64,000 bases of DNA from Pomphorhynchus laevis (lineage: Eukaryota; Acanthocephala; Palaeacanthocephala; Echinorhynchida; Pomphorhynchidae): NCBI GenBank assembly GCA_012934845.2, contig WNNJ02000923.1:1-64000 (forward strand), read 5' to 3'. Of the stretch, positions 43,150-54,430 are shown one piece after another. Under the pieces are notes generated by a model. It saw only the letters and a list, made by a program, of their open reading frames with translations. It searched no databases and was not told the origin of the DNA. A program made the position numbers and the translations under genes. Numbering within the stretch: position 1 is the stretch's first letter; the number at the start of each line of letters is the position of its first letter.

Positions 43150-46090
43150 TATCGTGCAGTCTTGATAACTTCAAGCCGGACCGACGTAGATACGAAAATA
43201 TCACGCTGCTACCCATCCCGGAAGCAGCATTGACGAACCTCCTTCGCTCATTTACTCCATTATTCATGCTGCATTTCCCAGCTGAACGGCTAGGCTGATC
43301 CGTTGGAGCAGGACAGCACGGGTCGGGGTTCGGAAGTTTCGCGGATTAATCGTGTACCGAGTTCATGAAGGAGCGTGGGAGATACTGGCTTGATCGATCT
43401 TGTGCTTTCAACTGCCACTGATATGAAAATATATTTGGGGATGTCAATGTAGCATATTTGTGGACTTTCTTAGATTCTGCGTTCTTTGCCACACTAGCCG
43501 CGCTATATACCGAACTGCAAACGTTGCTGGGTGCTATGGTATCTACACAAGTGAAGTCCCGCAATAGCAGTCTACATGACAATCAGGGAATCAGAGTTTC
43601 ACCGTCAGTTTGTCTGCCGTCAACCATGATGACTCTTGTAGGCTTCAAACGCGAAGGGAAGCCAGCGGAAGTCAATGCATTCTTTAGTGGATTGTTCGCG
43701 TTCATGACGGGAATTGCAGACTTTGATCGTCACCAGTCCAGCCTGTGAGTCTGCACGTTATCAATTTCCTTTCCGCAGATGCATCGATATGGAGCACATA
43801 ACCGGATTACCAATCGGATTGCAACGGATACTGTGATGCTAGCGTCATCCAGGCGAGTGCCTATAGAGCTAACGGAAATGGCGTTCAGGAAATCACTAGC
43901 GTGAGCGCTACTCAATGCTAGCAGTCTGGCGCGGGCCTCGGTAGTAGTCGCTGAGTTCCTAGAGGTGCTTGTTTGACCAAATTAATAGGATCTGTCCAAT
44001 GTTTCTGGTGTTCTTTAACCACTGAACACTCCAATTCGGTAAACGCGGACCAATCACGAGCTGCATCGGCGAAGTCTTCACTTGATCCGGAATCACAGTC
44101 GGATAATCTGGCATTGTACAAGATTTTAGATACTAGTTGTTGGGATTCCGAAACCGAGGATCTGAAAGCCGGAATGGACATGTCCGTGCATGTTGAGATG
44201 CCCAATCCACCAATCTTAACCGGTAGAGAAGACTGGAGCCATGCAGAATCGCCGATAGCAAGTTGAGAATGCCCTGCAAAATCTTGCGAAGCCCCACGTC
44301 GTACTGCCCAAATACACTGCTTCGGAAACATGGTGCGCACCGGAGTAGATAATTAAATTGTGGGATGTTGAATGCGTTTTGTAGCAGGAAAATAGTGGCG
44401 TGCCTGGACAATTTCAGCAGGCGAGAGAGGAGCTGATGGAGCTTATGAATGGATTCATCCAAAGCAGAATCAACAGAGGTTACATCTTCAATTGGAGCGC
44501 CCAATAGAGTAGCACTGATTGGAGCAACTACTCTGGCGTCCGGTAATAGACATGACATCATCTTAATAACGTTAGGGTCTGTAGATATGATTTCTGATTT
44601 TGCCGGATTCAGGCGGAGACCAACCAACCCTGCGGAGTGATTGATAAAATTGATGTCGGCAGCAAGAAGATCAACGTTGCCACCGAGAGTGCAGTCGTCG
44701 AGGTACCAAATAGACAAAGAACTTTTTTGTGGACTTCGCCATGTCGTGCACTGCCAGCGCGTATAACGCTGGTACAAGGGGATCACCCGGCTGCATTCCG
44801 GCTGATGAGTCGACCACATTTTTGCCATAGTACAGGTTGCTTGGTTCCAGGTAGCATTCGTTGACGAAAGACGATAAACGTGGTAGATTCTGATTGACAC
44901 ATCTTAATATGAAGCAGTTATCGACACTATTAAAAGCATTATGAAAATCCAGCTTTACAATTGCCGTATCCATGTGTAAACGAGATTTCAAGAAGGACCC
45001 CCGGCATGATCTGCAGCTTCGGCTCCCCTTGTGACGCCAACTCCTAGCTGATGAGGAAGAAAAACATTCCTAAGCATGTCACGAGCGTACTGATTGGCTA
45101 GTGTAGCGATCAGGTGGCGCAGCGTACAACCGATGGCGATTGGTCGAACACCCCCACACTTCTTTCGGAAGGCTAACAATCGAGCACCGAAGAAAATGGG
45201 ACGAATTGCGGGGTGAACGGTTTCGAATAGAACAGTGTTCGAAAAAGACACCAAAGACGCTACCAGGCAACCGCTAGCTGTGCCGTTCGAGGGTCCAATA
45301 AGGTCCAGCAAGTGCAGAGGGAAGAGCCCGTCGAAACCGCCCGCAGAAGCTCTCGAAAAAGAACGAATGGACGACAAGCCCCTCTCAGATATCACTAACA
45401 ACTAGTTTGTCGTAAAGTTTGGACAAGATGATATAACTTCATCGTTTCGGACAATTGTAGATTGTCTCGGGTGTAACTGTCGGAGTTTCTCCAGCGTTTC
45501 GCAACTCTCGGGCAGAAACGGCTCCTAACTACTTGCCAGACGAATTGCTCCGATAATATTGACGTCTTCTATCTTTTCTGTGACCCGCCTTTTTAAAAAC
45601 TCGTCAGAGTCGTCCTGCGGAGAGACGTCACCTGGACTCACGCTGATGTTCCTCGCTACGCTGAATGAAGTTGCACGACGGATGGCATCGATCTGATATA
45701 CCACACAGCGCTGTTTAACTTGTTAAGAAAGACTACTCGGATCCTCGTACTCATTAAGTCGGTCGGGAACGCGAAGTACCGTTTCGGAAAGGCTAGAAAC
45801 ATGGACTAGACGTTTGAGTTTAACGGATTGGACGCGACCGCTGCGATAAGTTCAGAAAGTTTGTTGGCGACGAATGAACGAGCTGAGCGAGGAATTTTTC
45901 TAAGCAATCGGACGTTGCTTTTCAAGAGGCCAAGCGCCAAGTCTAGGAGCGACACACGGTTGGTCACGATTAGCTCTTTCTGATCCGGGACATAAGGGCA
46001 TTCGCTTGCGTTTAATGTTTTTGGGTGCATTCCCGAACCAGGACAGTCAACCCTTTCTCTATGCTTACTCAACAAACCGGCTTAAGTAAT
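43150..46090 (-). mobile_element. RLE-type LINE (YLDD lineage)
   Basis: Minus-strand order: N-terminal helical region RKIPRSARSFVANKL (45806-46075); pre-RT GGFDGLFPLHLLDL, GGVRPIAIG and HQLGVGVTRGAE (44988-45401); motif A VKLDFHNAFNSVD and AGMQPGDPL (44671-44991); IWYLDDCTLGG (within 44133-44900); thumb VKIGGLGIS (43918-44340); zinc CICGKEIDNVQTH (43730-43915); endonuclease LLLRDFTCVDTIAPS (43346-43582). Nearly whole in content but with many frame changes; dead. No OTU frame is attached. Confidence 0.8.
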
Positions 46091-46330
46091 TTGGAACTGC
46101 CAAAAGCACACGCCGCATTGTGCGTAAGCTGTTGTCATGTTCGAAATTACATTAATTTTTAGTGCACTGATCTTGATAAACTCAATTGGTCGTGTAAAGT
46201 CAGGATACAGTGTTGTTCGTTCGCTCGATCGTTTTGAGAATTTGTATGTTATTTGAGAATTTGTATATTATAAGATTTCAACAAATACATTTGACATGTA
46301 AAAACAATGTAATTGAGGCAATTACAAAAA

Positions 46331-46510
46331 TCAATTCATATAAATTGACTTTTATTATATATTTTAACTTGATATAAATTATAAAAGCTTTTAGAAAAAA
46401 TTATTTATTATTTACAATTATGTACTTATTTACTATTTAATTGTTTATTTTGAATTAAAAATTTTCCAATTTTAAATTATATTAAATACGTAGTTATTTG
46501 ATCTAATTAG
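46331..46510 (+). mobile_element. PLE 3' tail scrap
   Basis: AT-rich tail ending TTAAATACGTAG. Confidence 0.55.
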
Positions 46511-46619
46511 TCAAACTGAAAAATATTTAAAAAAGTCATTCATAGATATTATAATTATAATTATAGTTATTCGTTATATAAAAGTTACAGAAAAAAATTG
46601 TATAGTTTGTGATATTTCA

Positions 46620-47205
46620 GTATCGTTAAGTTGGAAGGTTTCCGTCTCGAGCGACCTCTAACAGGCACGCTGCATTTCCCCGCTGCACTGCACAGCTTAA
46701 ACGCTGCAAGAGGAAATTGGCAGCTCTTCGATCATCTGTTGCCACCACCAACATATTGCCCAGTTTTGTCAAAAAATTCGAAGTTATCGGCCCGACAGCA
46801 CCAATTGTGTCGATCGCCAACGGCACAAATTTATATTGCGATTCGTCAATACATGTATATTTGGCCTTCTTTCGATCCTCTGCCAATCTAGCAAACTCCC
46901 CGGCCCCAGAGACCGCACTAGGCAAATGACTGGCAGCAAGAATGTTGGGACACGTGAAGTCCCATACTAGCAGACGTCCCCTTTCCCATGGGACTAGTGA
47001 AGCACCGTCCGGTCTCTTTCCGTCGTTTCTGCAGAGCCCGATTGGTTCAAGGCGGGACGGGACACCGGCTGTGTCAAGGGCGCTACGAATAAGTGTATTT
47101 ACAGTACTGTGCCGATTGTGCCGGGAAATTATAGTATCTTCAATAAACCCAATTATTTTAATTATGCACCTTCTCTTATCTCCTAAGGTATGCAATCGCA
47201 TATCT
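46620..47205 (-). mobile_element. RLE-type LINE (YLDD lineage), C-terminal end
   Basis: 191-codon frame with DGKRPDGASLVPW and LLVWDFTCPN, the PD-(D/E)xK core, then KYTCIDESQYKFVPLAIDT and QRLSCAVQRGNAACLL, the conserved C-terminus of this lineage. The frame is unbroken though the rest of the element is absent. Confidence 0.8.
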
Positions 47206-47429
47206 TTAATTTAAATTAAATTCAAATGTTCATTTTATTTGTATACAATAATATATATATTAATAATAAATTATAAATTATTCAGTCATATAAGATTCCA
47301 GTAAATACATTTGACATGTAAAAACAATGTAATTGAGGCAATTACAAAAAGCTATTGGAAATGAAAATTCTGGAGGTCTGTATACAATTTCATTCATAGA
47401 TTGCAGTACTGTCACATTTGTTACTAATC

Positions 47430-47520
47430 AACTCAGCTCACTGAGTCTACGTTTTTAATAAAATTATAAAATAAACAATTAAATAATTATAAAATAAACT
47501 TGCATTTAGAATTTATTTTA
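47430..47520 (-). mobile_element. PLE 3' tail scrap
   Basis: End word CACTGAGTCTACG plus 60 bases of tail. Confidence 0.5.
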
Positions 47521-48499
47521 TAGAATCAGTTAAGAGCTACACAATACTAACGAGATATTTTGTTTGCGAACAACGCGCTCAATATGTTTTCCAGGAATGC
47601 ACATTGAATGTAGGCATCTTAATGTAATAATAAATTTACGTACAGCTGAAAAATACATCACGACATACATGTATAAACAATCATAATTAAAAGCTTTCAA
47701 AATAAAGTTTGAAAATTCTCTAGTAATGTGTACGTTAATGTTGATAATTTATTAGCCACGAAATTTTCCGTTATTGGTAATATCAATTAAAACGAAATAT
47801 ATAATTGTTCGCAATAATAGTGTAAAAATGGTAGTTAAATTACGCCACTGCTAAACTGGTTAATCGCACAGTGATAATTAAAATCGTTAAACAATTATGA
47901 TGTTGGCCTTGATATCAATTTAAGAAGATTGTGTATTCAAAATATTAAAATTTTAATTTATTAGCTAGTACGATCACATATTGCATCATAAATTCATTAT
48001 AAGAAATATTTTTACAATAGCAGAACTATTTTTACAATATACTGATTCTCTCTAAATCGAGATATTTCTGAACATTTGCTTCTCTATCGATTATGCAATT
48101 TAATTGTAAGTGAAAAGTATCAGGTTAAGAAAATATTTACAATTTCAACAAAAAAAACTATTTAAAATTTTAAAATAAGATGGTGCTGGCATTTATACAA
48201 TTTTAACAATTTTAATACAATTTTAAGATTCGTGATTGCAATTTAAATATTCATATTTGTTGCGCAAAACATCGTTATTTCAAATGATACAATTTTATCT
48301 CAAGGTGGTTATCAGCATTTGATAGATAACAGAAATCAATCGACACCGGGAAACCAAAGGATGTCGAATAAGTCACATAAATAGCAATGTTGACTAGTAT
48401 ATCGACATTTCTTAGTTTCATCAGTATTAATTTAGTATTTTTATTTCATCAGTATTAATTTTATACCATAATATATAATTAATACATCAGTATTTATTT
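47521..48499. other. AT-rich spacer
   Basis: No gene or known repeat seen. Confidence 0.4.
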
Positions 48500-49190
48500 T
48501 TATTAATTTGAGATATACATTATAGCCGTTATAACATATATATGCATCTATTTCCGAATAAAAGGTTAATTTAGCTTTCTAATGCTTTAATATCTGCTAA
48601 ATAGTAATTTGTATAAAGCGTACTAATCAGATCAGGTAGCTAATCTGATTATCTAAATCGCAAGTATATTTTGAAAATTTATTCCTTTTGTCTGTTCTAA
48701 AAATTCTTTTGTAGAATTAATACTGAAATAGTGTTTTATATCAGTATAAAATTCGATTATCCTACAATATTTCTTGAAGTTTGCTTAATTACCTTTAGTA
48801 ATCAAAATTTAATTCAAATTTTTATTTTATTTGCACACAATAAAACATATTAATGATAAATTAGAAATCATTCAGTCATATAAGATTCCAACAAATACAT
48901 TTGGCATGTTTAAACAATGTAATATCTGCTATCATATAAACATATATTAATTTTAATGTACATTTAAACGAACTTCACATGATCCAAGGCTTTATTAGAT
49001 TTTTATGTAATTTTGAATTCCAATTTAATAATTTTAATTTCCAATATAATATAGGTATAGTTTTGTTAGCTGATTCAACATTCCTACCCGATTTTCATTG
49101 TAGTACAGTGACTTGTAATAATTGTTTTTAAATAATTTTATTAAAGTTTCTAAACTTTAATCACTAAGTTCATATGTTGCGTTTATATTT
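48500..49190 (-). mobile_element. PLE RT fragment
   Basis: Matches 3480-3960 of the fullest copy (CTTTTGTCTGTTCTAAAAAT at about 48682), broken by an AATCAGAT/ATCTGATT hairpin near 48628 and by a copy of the 60-bp repeat near 48820-48925. Old and dead. Confidence 0.65.
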
Positions 49191-49229
49191 AAAAAACAAT
49201 ATGGACGTTATTCCATCAAACATTTTTGA

Positions 49230-49815
49230 ATAGACGTAAATCAATCACAACCTTGACTTATTAGGCGCAGGCACTAAGCACTTACGATTTGACATGTGGA
49301 AATACTTGAATGTTTTATTAGGAATCCGGCTAGTCATTTGAAAAATTGCGCGAAACTTCTGCGAAAATATAAACTACTTACCGTTTAAACACTTTTCAAA
49401 CTCAGAGCAGGTCACTAAAATCTGTAAAATGTCAGAATGTTATAATGCACTCTGCTTTAATCCTAAGCATGGTATGCAAATTAGTGTACGAATATCGTCA
49501 CGAAACAGTTGCAATACGATCTAAACACCAACATTATCCCGTGCCGACGTGATTACTTAGTGGATCTTCAGGGTGCAGGCACTGATCACTAACGTTTCAA
49601 CGTGCTGTAAAACTTGTATTGTCAATAAGGAATCGAGCTAGTCTTTGAAAAATTGCACGAAATTCCTGGGAATTTGTAGAGTCCGTACTGGTCTAACAGA
49701 ATCTTACCGTAGTAAGCAACTGGTTCGTTACGATATTCGTACACAGTTTGCAGACACATGTTTAGGTTTGAAGCACAGAGTATTATAACATCCTTACATT
49801 TCACAGATGAAATAT
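49230..49815. repeat. Direct and inverted duplication
   Basis: 49263-49375 and 49569-49680 are direct copies (GCAGGCACTAAGCACT). 49437-49515 is an inverted copy of 49720-49800 (GTACGAATATCGT). A 60-codon minus frame at 49622-49804 (CASNLNMCLQTVYEY) crosses a GTAAGA donor-like site; I cannot decide if it was once an exon. Confidence 0.6.
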
Positions 49816-49896
49816 CCTAAAAGATCATTTACTAACTTTAAGTTGTTGTATAATCTTTGAAATAAATGATAAAAATATCTAATAAAAAGTACTTAC

Positions 49897-49938
49897 ATCA
49901 CTTGAGGTAATACAAAATGGTTTATTAGATCAATGTGC
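49897..49938 (-). CDS. Possible short LRR-type exon
   Basis: 42 bases between CTATTGCAG and GTAAGTACT, phase 1+13+2; product HIDLINHFVLPQV. Good splice sites, but shorter than the others. Confidence 0.35.
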
Positions 49939-50214
49939 CTGCAATAGATAAACGTATAATATGCAAATTAAATATATAAACATAGGCATATAAAAACTAT
50001 TAGATTTATAATATAATTTGTAAGTTTTGAATATTGGCAATTTTAAAGCATTATAGTGAGAAAACTAAAGTCGAATAACAATATATTTGGCACCTATTGC
50101 TAACGAGAACACATGTTCTCATTACGATATAAGTTTATAAGTGCTTTAATAGAAGTTAATTCAATGTTAATATCTAAATAAATACCTTTTTAATCAACAA
50201 TATTAGTTTATTAA

Positions 50215-50710
50215 TAAATAAATAGTATGGAGAAACTTATATCAAGTTATAAAAAAAGCTGAAATTTGAAATAAAAAAGTTAATTTTTACGAATTGACTA
50301 ATAAATAACAGACGTTGCATCAGAATTAGGATTAAAGGTCTTCAAGAGGAACTGCTATTATATCAAGTTTCAACCCATATCCCTCGATCCAGCTTAGCAG
50401 CGTGGCCAAATATATGCTATTGATGTATTTCCTATAATAAAATTTGATTATCTGGTGTACCTCATTCCAATACAAAGTATGTTATTTATTATCCAATCAT
50501 GAAAATTTTCCACTAATGATTTTCAACCTATTTTTAATATTATTGTGTTGATTTATATATTTTACTATTTTCTGTTTGATGATATTTTATACTAACCTAG
50601 TTCAAAATGTTTATCTAACAAATTATTTAAATGAGTTTGAAGAAGGACAATATAATTAAATGTTATAGCAATTCTCAAAATTTCACTATTAATTGTATTA
50701 TATTTTATAT
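50215..50710 (-). mobile_element. PLE 3' copy
   Basis: Tail, diverged module and the last RT codons (TTGTGTTGATTTATATATTT at about 50544). The end word is lost. Confidence 0.7.
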
Positions 50711-50827
50711 TATATAATATTATACTATAATATTATAATATCAATATTATATTCAAATATGAATAATTGGAAACGAGTACTTATTCAATAAATACTTCTT
50801 ACAATAACAGAGTGGGTTTCGTATATG

Positions 50828-51370
50828 ATGGTAGATTTGCAGGCAGAATGTGTAAAACGAAGATTAAAGCATACTGGTCGGTGCAAGAATGAAATTGCTG
50901 AGCTTTTTAATAATGCTAAGAGTCGATTGAATGATGATAGTTAATTCCAAGCAGAATGTCAGAAACGAAGATTAAAGCATACTGGTCGGTGCAAGAATGA
51001 AATTGCTGAGCTATTTTATAATGCTGAGAGTCGATTGAATGCTGATAGCCAATTTTAAATAGAATGTCGAAAACGAAGATTAAAGCATACAGGTCGGTGC
51101 AAGAATGAAATTGCTGAGCTTTTTAATAATGCTGAGAGTCGATTGAATGATGATAGCCAATTCCAAGCAGAATGTCAGAAACGAAGATTAAAGCATACAG
51201 GTCGGTGCAAGAATGAAATTGCTGAGCTTTTTAATAATGCTGAGAGTCGATTGAATAATGATAGCCAATTCCAAACAGAATGTCGAAAACGAAGATTAAA
51301 GCATACAGGTCGGTGCAAGAATGAAATTGCTGAGCTTTTTAAGAATGCTCAGCCAGTTCAATTTAATTAA
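50828..51370 (+). repeat. Five 108-bp repeats, 36 codons each, in one frame
   Basis: AGATTAAAGC occurs at 50861, 50969, 51077, 51185 and 51293, an exact 108-bp period. The unit reads ECQKRRLKHTGRCKNEIAEL then FNNAESRLN. The frame starts at a Met (50828) and ends after FKNAQPVQFN, broken by one stop in unit 2 and one in unit 3; units 4-5 stay open (51143-51370). The strict 36-codon period suggests a once-coding repeat with C and H residues; no family recognised. Confidence 0.8.
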
Positions 51371-51559
51371 CAACTTTAGCTTTTTAAATACGATGACAGC
51401 TGATTCGATTTTAGTTGAAACAAAATCCCTATTGAATGTGGACAAGTAGGAAGTTATGATGAATTTCAATGTAATGTTGAGAAATGCAGTGTGTTAGTGT
51501 TTGCTTGGTTTTAAAATATGCGCCAACAGAATTTACAGAGAATGTGTCTCTCTCATCGC

Positions 51560-53030
51560 ATTATTATATCGGTAACTTGACTATGCAAGTTGTTGATTAT
51601 GTGAGGGACTTGAGTACCTCGATATCGACTGACATGTCTAAACGCTAGTACACCGACTATTTGTACGCTAAGGTCATACTTTATGGTAGGTTTTGTTCGT
51701 CGAGCCTTCGAGTTTCTTAACCACATATCGCTTAACATTATTATCAATGCCTACCCACATTCTCAGTTATTTGCGGTATATGTTTGACGTAGGAGATATT
51801 TTACAAATAAAACATTTTGCCTGTACTGATTTTCATTAGATCTACTCGTCCTTTGTGCATCATTCCATTTGTCTCTGTCGCGCCCTATTAAATATGATGT
51901 CTCTATCACTATTAAAAGGAATACACAAATCATTACGCCATCCGGGCATAACAATACTTTAACAAGACGTTCGTCGACTAATTAAATAATCGGGTGTATG
52001 CTCAATGATGAAACCCATATTCTACAAATTGCTAAATACACACCTTATAAGATCGTCGAGACCCTTCGAGATACTGTCTATGGATTTCGAAGGCCTGCAT
52101 TCATCAGCATTGTGAAATAAATATATTCTTCACATCATCAACGAATTTTCGCGATGTCCGTTTGAATTACCATGTCACGATACATCTACGTCCACAGTCA
52201 AACGTTGTTTGGAACAGCTCTTCTACCTATTTGAGCTACCGTCATTCGTGCATTCGTCATTCGTGCATTCGTTTCGGCTAATCACAAACCCTACCTCATT
52301 CGTTTTGGTAACGCAAGTAGACACAGTAGCCCTTACAACCCAACTGGCAATCGGCAGGCTGAACGATACAGCGGAGTTATATGAAAATATATAGAATTGG
52401 ACCTGGCTACCTACAAATGTAATATCTTCCTTTGGTAGGAATCTTTTCCTCTAGCCTTTTATGCTGTACGTTCACTTCAGAGACAAATTAAACTCCACAT
52501 CATCGATTTCTGTCTTTCCAGTGGAAGACCCCGTCTGGTCGAAGTATTTCAAATTGGCTTAGCACCCCTGATCCAGACGTCATGCGTAAACATAGAGTCC
52601 ATAGCAAGTACAATCTATCAACGGAAGTGGTTCTGCTAGTCAGTATCAACCCTTACGATGCTTGTGTAAGATGCTTGCAAATGGCAAGGAATACTAAGTT
52701 TCGGTAAAATATCTTTGTCCATGCCTGCAAACCTCATTCAACAAGTCATGTGCTGAATTACCGAAATTAAGCCAACAACCTTACATCGATCAAAGACGAA
52801 TGACAAGAGATTCGACAGCAACAGAACAAGCCGAACAAAGCAACGACACTGAGACGAATCAAAATCATTAAAACGAACAATCGGTATCTCATCAAAATAT
52901 AAGCATTTCTAGCAATAACGCTACCAATACTCAATCATCGAGATTCACGACAAACAGATCGCTCAGACATTCAAGTAGGATACGACGACCACCCTCCTAC
53001 CTTAAAGATTTCGTGTCGTAACATTGTGTT
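51560..53030 (+). mobile_element. Ty3/gypsy LTR retrotransposon relic
   Basis: Fossil of a gypsy pol: integrase core similarity around 52050-52270 and a typical basic, proline-containing pol C-terminus ending at about 53022. LTRs and the gag, protease and RT parts were not seen. Broken in several places and probably old. Confidence 0.65.
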
Positions 53031-53389
53031 TAATTTCAACTTTTTAAGATTGTTTAATAAAACTTTATCTACGTTACAATAGGATAATTTCTATAGCGTT
53101 AGTAAAGTTGATTAGTAATGAATTACAGGATACAGCCGGAATAACGCGACAGTGTGACTCTCAAAAATGCGTTTAGTGTATGCTATAAATTATCTAATAG
53201 AATAGAAAATTACGCTATCAGCTCGTATGGACTACTCGCAATAGACGCATTAAACGATTTTAACAGATTAATTAGAAAAATGTCTATAATCATTGATATG
53301 AAAAAATGAAATGAAAAAATGAAATAATCAATTTCAAAATAATTACATATATAAAATCAAATACACAGAACGTTGAACTGTCTCAGGCT
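53031..53389. other. AT-rich spacer
   Basis: Nothing recognised. Confidence 0.4.
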
Positions 53390-54050
53390 CGCGTAGTGCT
53401 GAGTCGTAGCCGCGAAATGAGCATAAGCCGGGATCGACCCTGCATTCCCTTATGCACGCAGCATTGCTTCGTTGAATTGCGGCGCTTATCCTCTGCATCA
53501 AGAAAGACGGTGCACGTCTTTCTTAAGAAAAATGATGCACCGTCTTTTAGAAAGACGGTGCATCACCAAAAACCCTCGCAAGACGGCTCCAGAGTACCCG
53601 CAGAATATCAAGAGAATCAGGGCCCACGGTTTACATAGTATCTATTGCTAGTGGGGTGAACAGATGTTAACGAGGGTCCAGGTCTACGTATTTTTGATAT
53701 TTACGAATGTCGGCATCCTTAGCGACCAATTCAGCCCCATATACCGACAAGTGTTCGCTAATCTGCGCCTAAGCGTTTGGGCACGTAAAGTCCCAGACTA
53801 TAAAAAGCTCTTTCCAAGCGACGAGCGATACGTTGTCTGGTCGTTTGCCATCTAACCTGGATAGACCCATAGGCTCTAGACGCGATGGTACGTCGGCAGC
53901 CATAAGTGCTCTTCGAATGTGACTGTTGACCACTGCGTGACGAGCGTGCCGGCCCAAAAAGTAAAAAAAAATATTTATTTTAACGTGGCAAATGCGCGCC
54001 AGCGCACGCTTACATGACCACAACAAAACAAAAATGTAAATCATGTGTCA
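53390..54050 (-). mobile_element. RLE-type LINE (YLDD lineage), C-terminal end
   Basis: LGRHARHAVVNSHI, GKRPDNVSLVAW and LFIVWDFTCPN (53769-53960), continued in other frames by KYQKYVDLD and ISAAIQRSNAACI down to about 53400. A CR1/L2-like 3' end with an A-run is joined at about 53960. A hairpin with AAGACGGTGCA arms lies at about 53500-53570. Confidence 0.7.
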
Positions 54051-54430
54051 AGAAGGTGTGAACGGAGGGGAGTTCGAATGTGATAAAGGAGGGAGCGCAG
54101 CGGACGTCGAGAAGGAGTTGATTTCAGCCAAGTGGGGCGGCGACAAGGAATGATCGGAGACCGTAGTTGTTGGAGTAATTGGGAACGTAGAGTAAGATGT
54201 TATGACGGGAACGCAGCGATAGCGATGTGGGGCGAGTGTTGTCTAAGAAAGGAAGGTTGATGAACGATGGGGAGCCGACAGCGATGAGACGAAAAGTTAC
54301 GAGAAGAAGACGGAATTTGATGCGGATGTGGATGGTTGGCTATAAGAGTTGGGCAAGATATGTGGATGTATGGTCGAAGCGACGGAGACGAAAGAGCACT
54401 CAAACGGCGGAATTGATTATTCATTGTAGG
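53960..54430 (-). mobile_element. CR1/L2-like LINE, 3' end
   Basis: Minus strand reads FLVAAPLG then NQLLLDVR near 54100-54160 and homologous text upstream; its A-run tail (AAAAAGTAAAAAAAAA on the plus strand) is at 53957-53972. Same family as 6166-7760. Confidence 0.65.

Larger units (their letters stand above)
46262..47350. repeat. 60-bp direct repeats bracketing a composite segment
   Basis: AACAATGTAATTGAGGCAAT and its left neighbour CAAATACATTTGACATG occur at 46268-46328 and 47298-47348; a third, partial copy is at about 48890. Between the first two lie a PLE tail and an RLE-LINE end. Confidence 0.65.

Noticed and set aside
43973-44864. Plus-strand frames of 60-97 codons
   Set aside because: Antisense shadows of the YLDD LINE.
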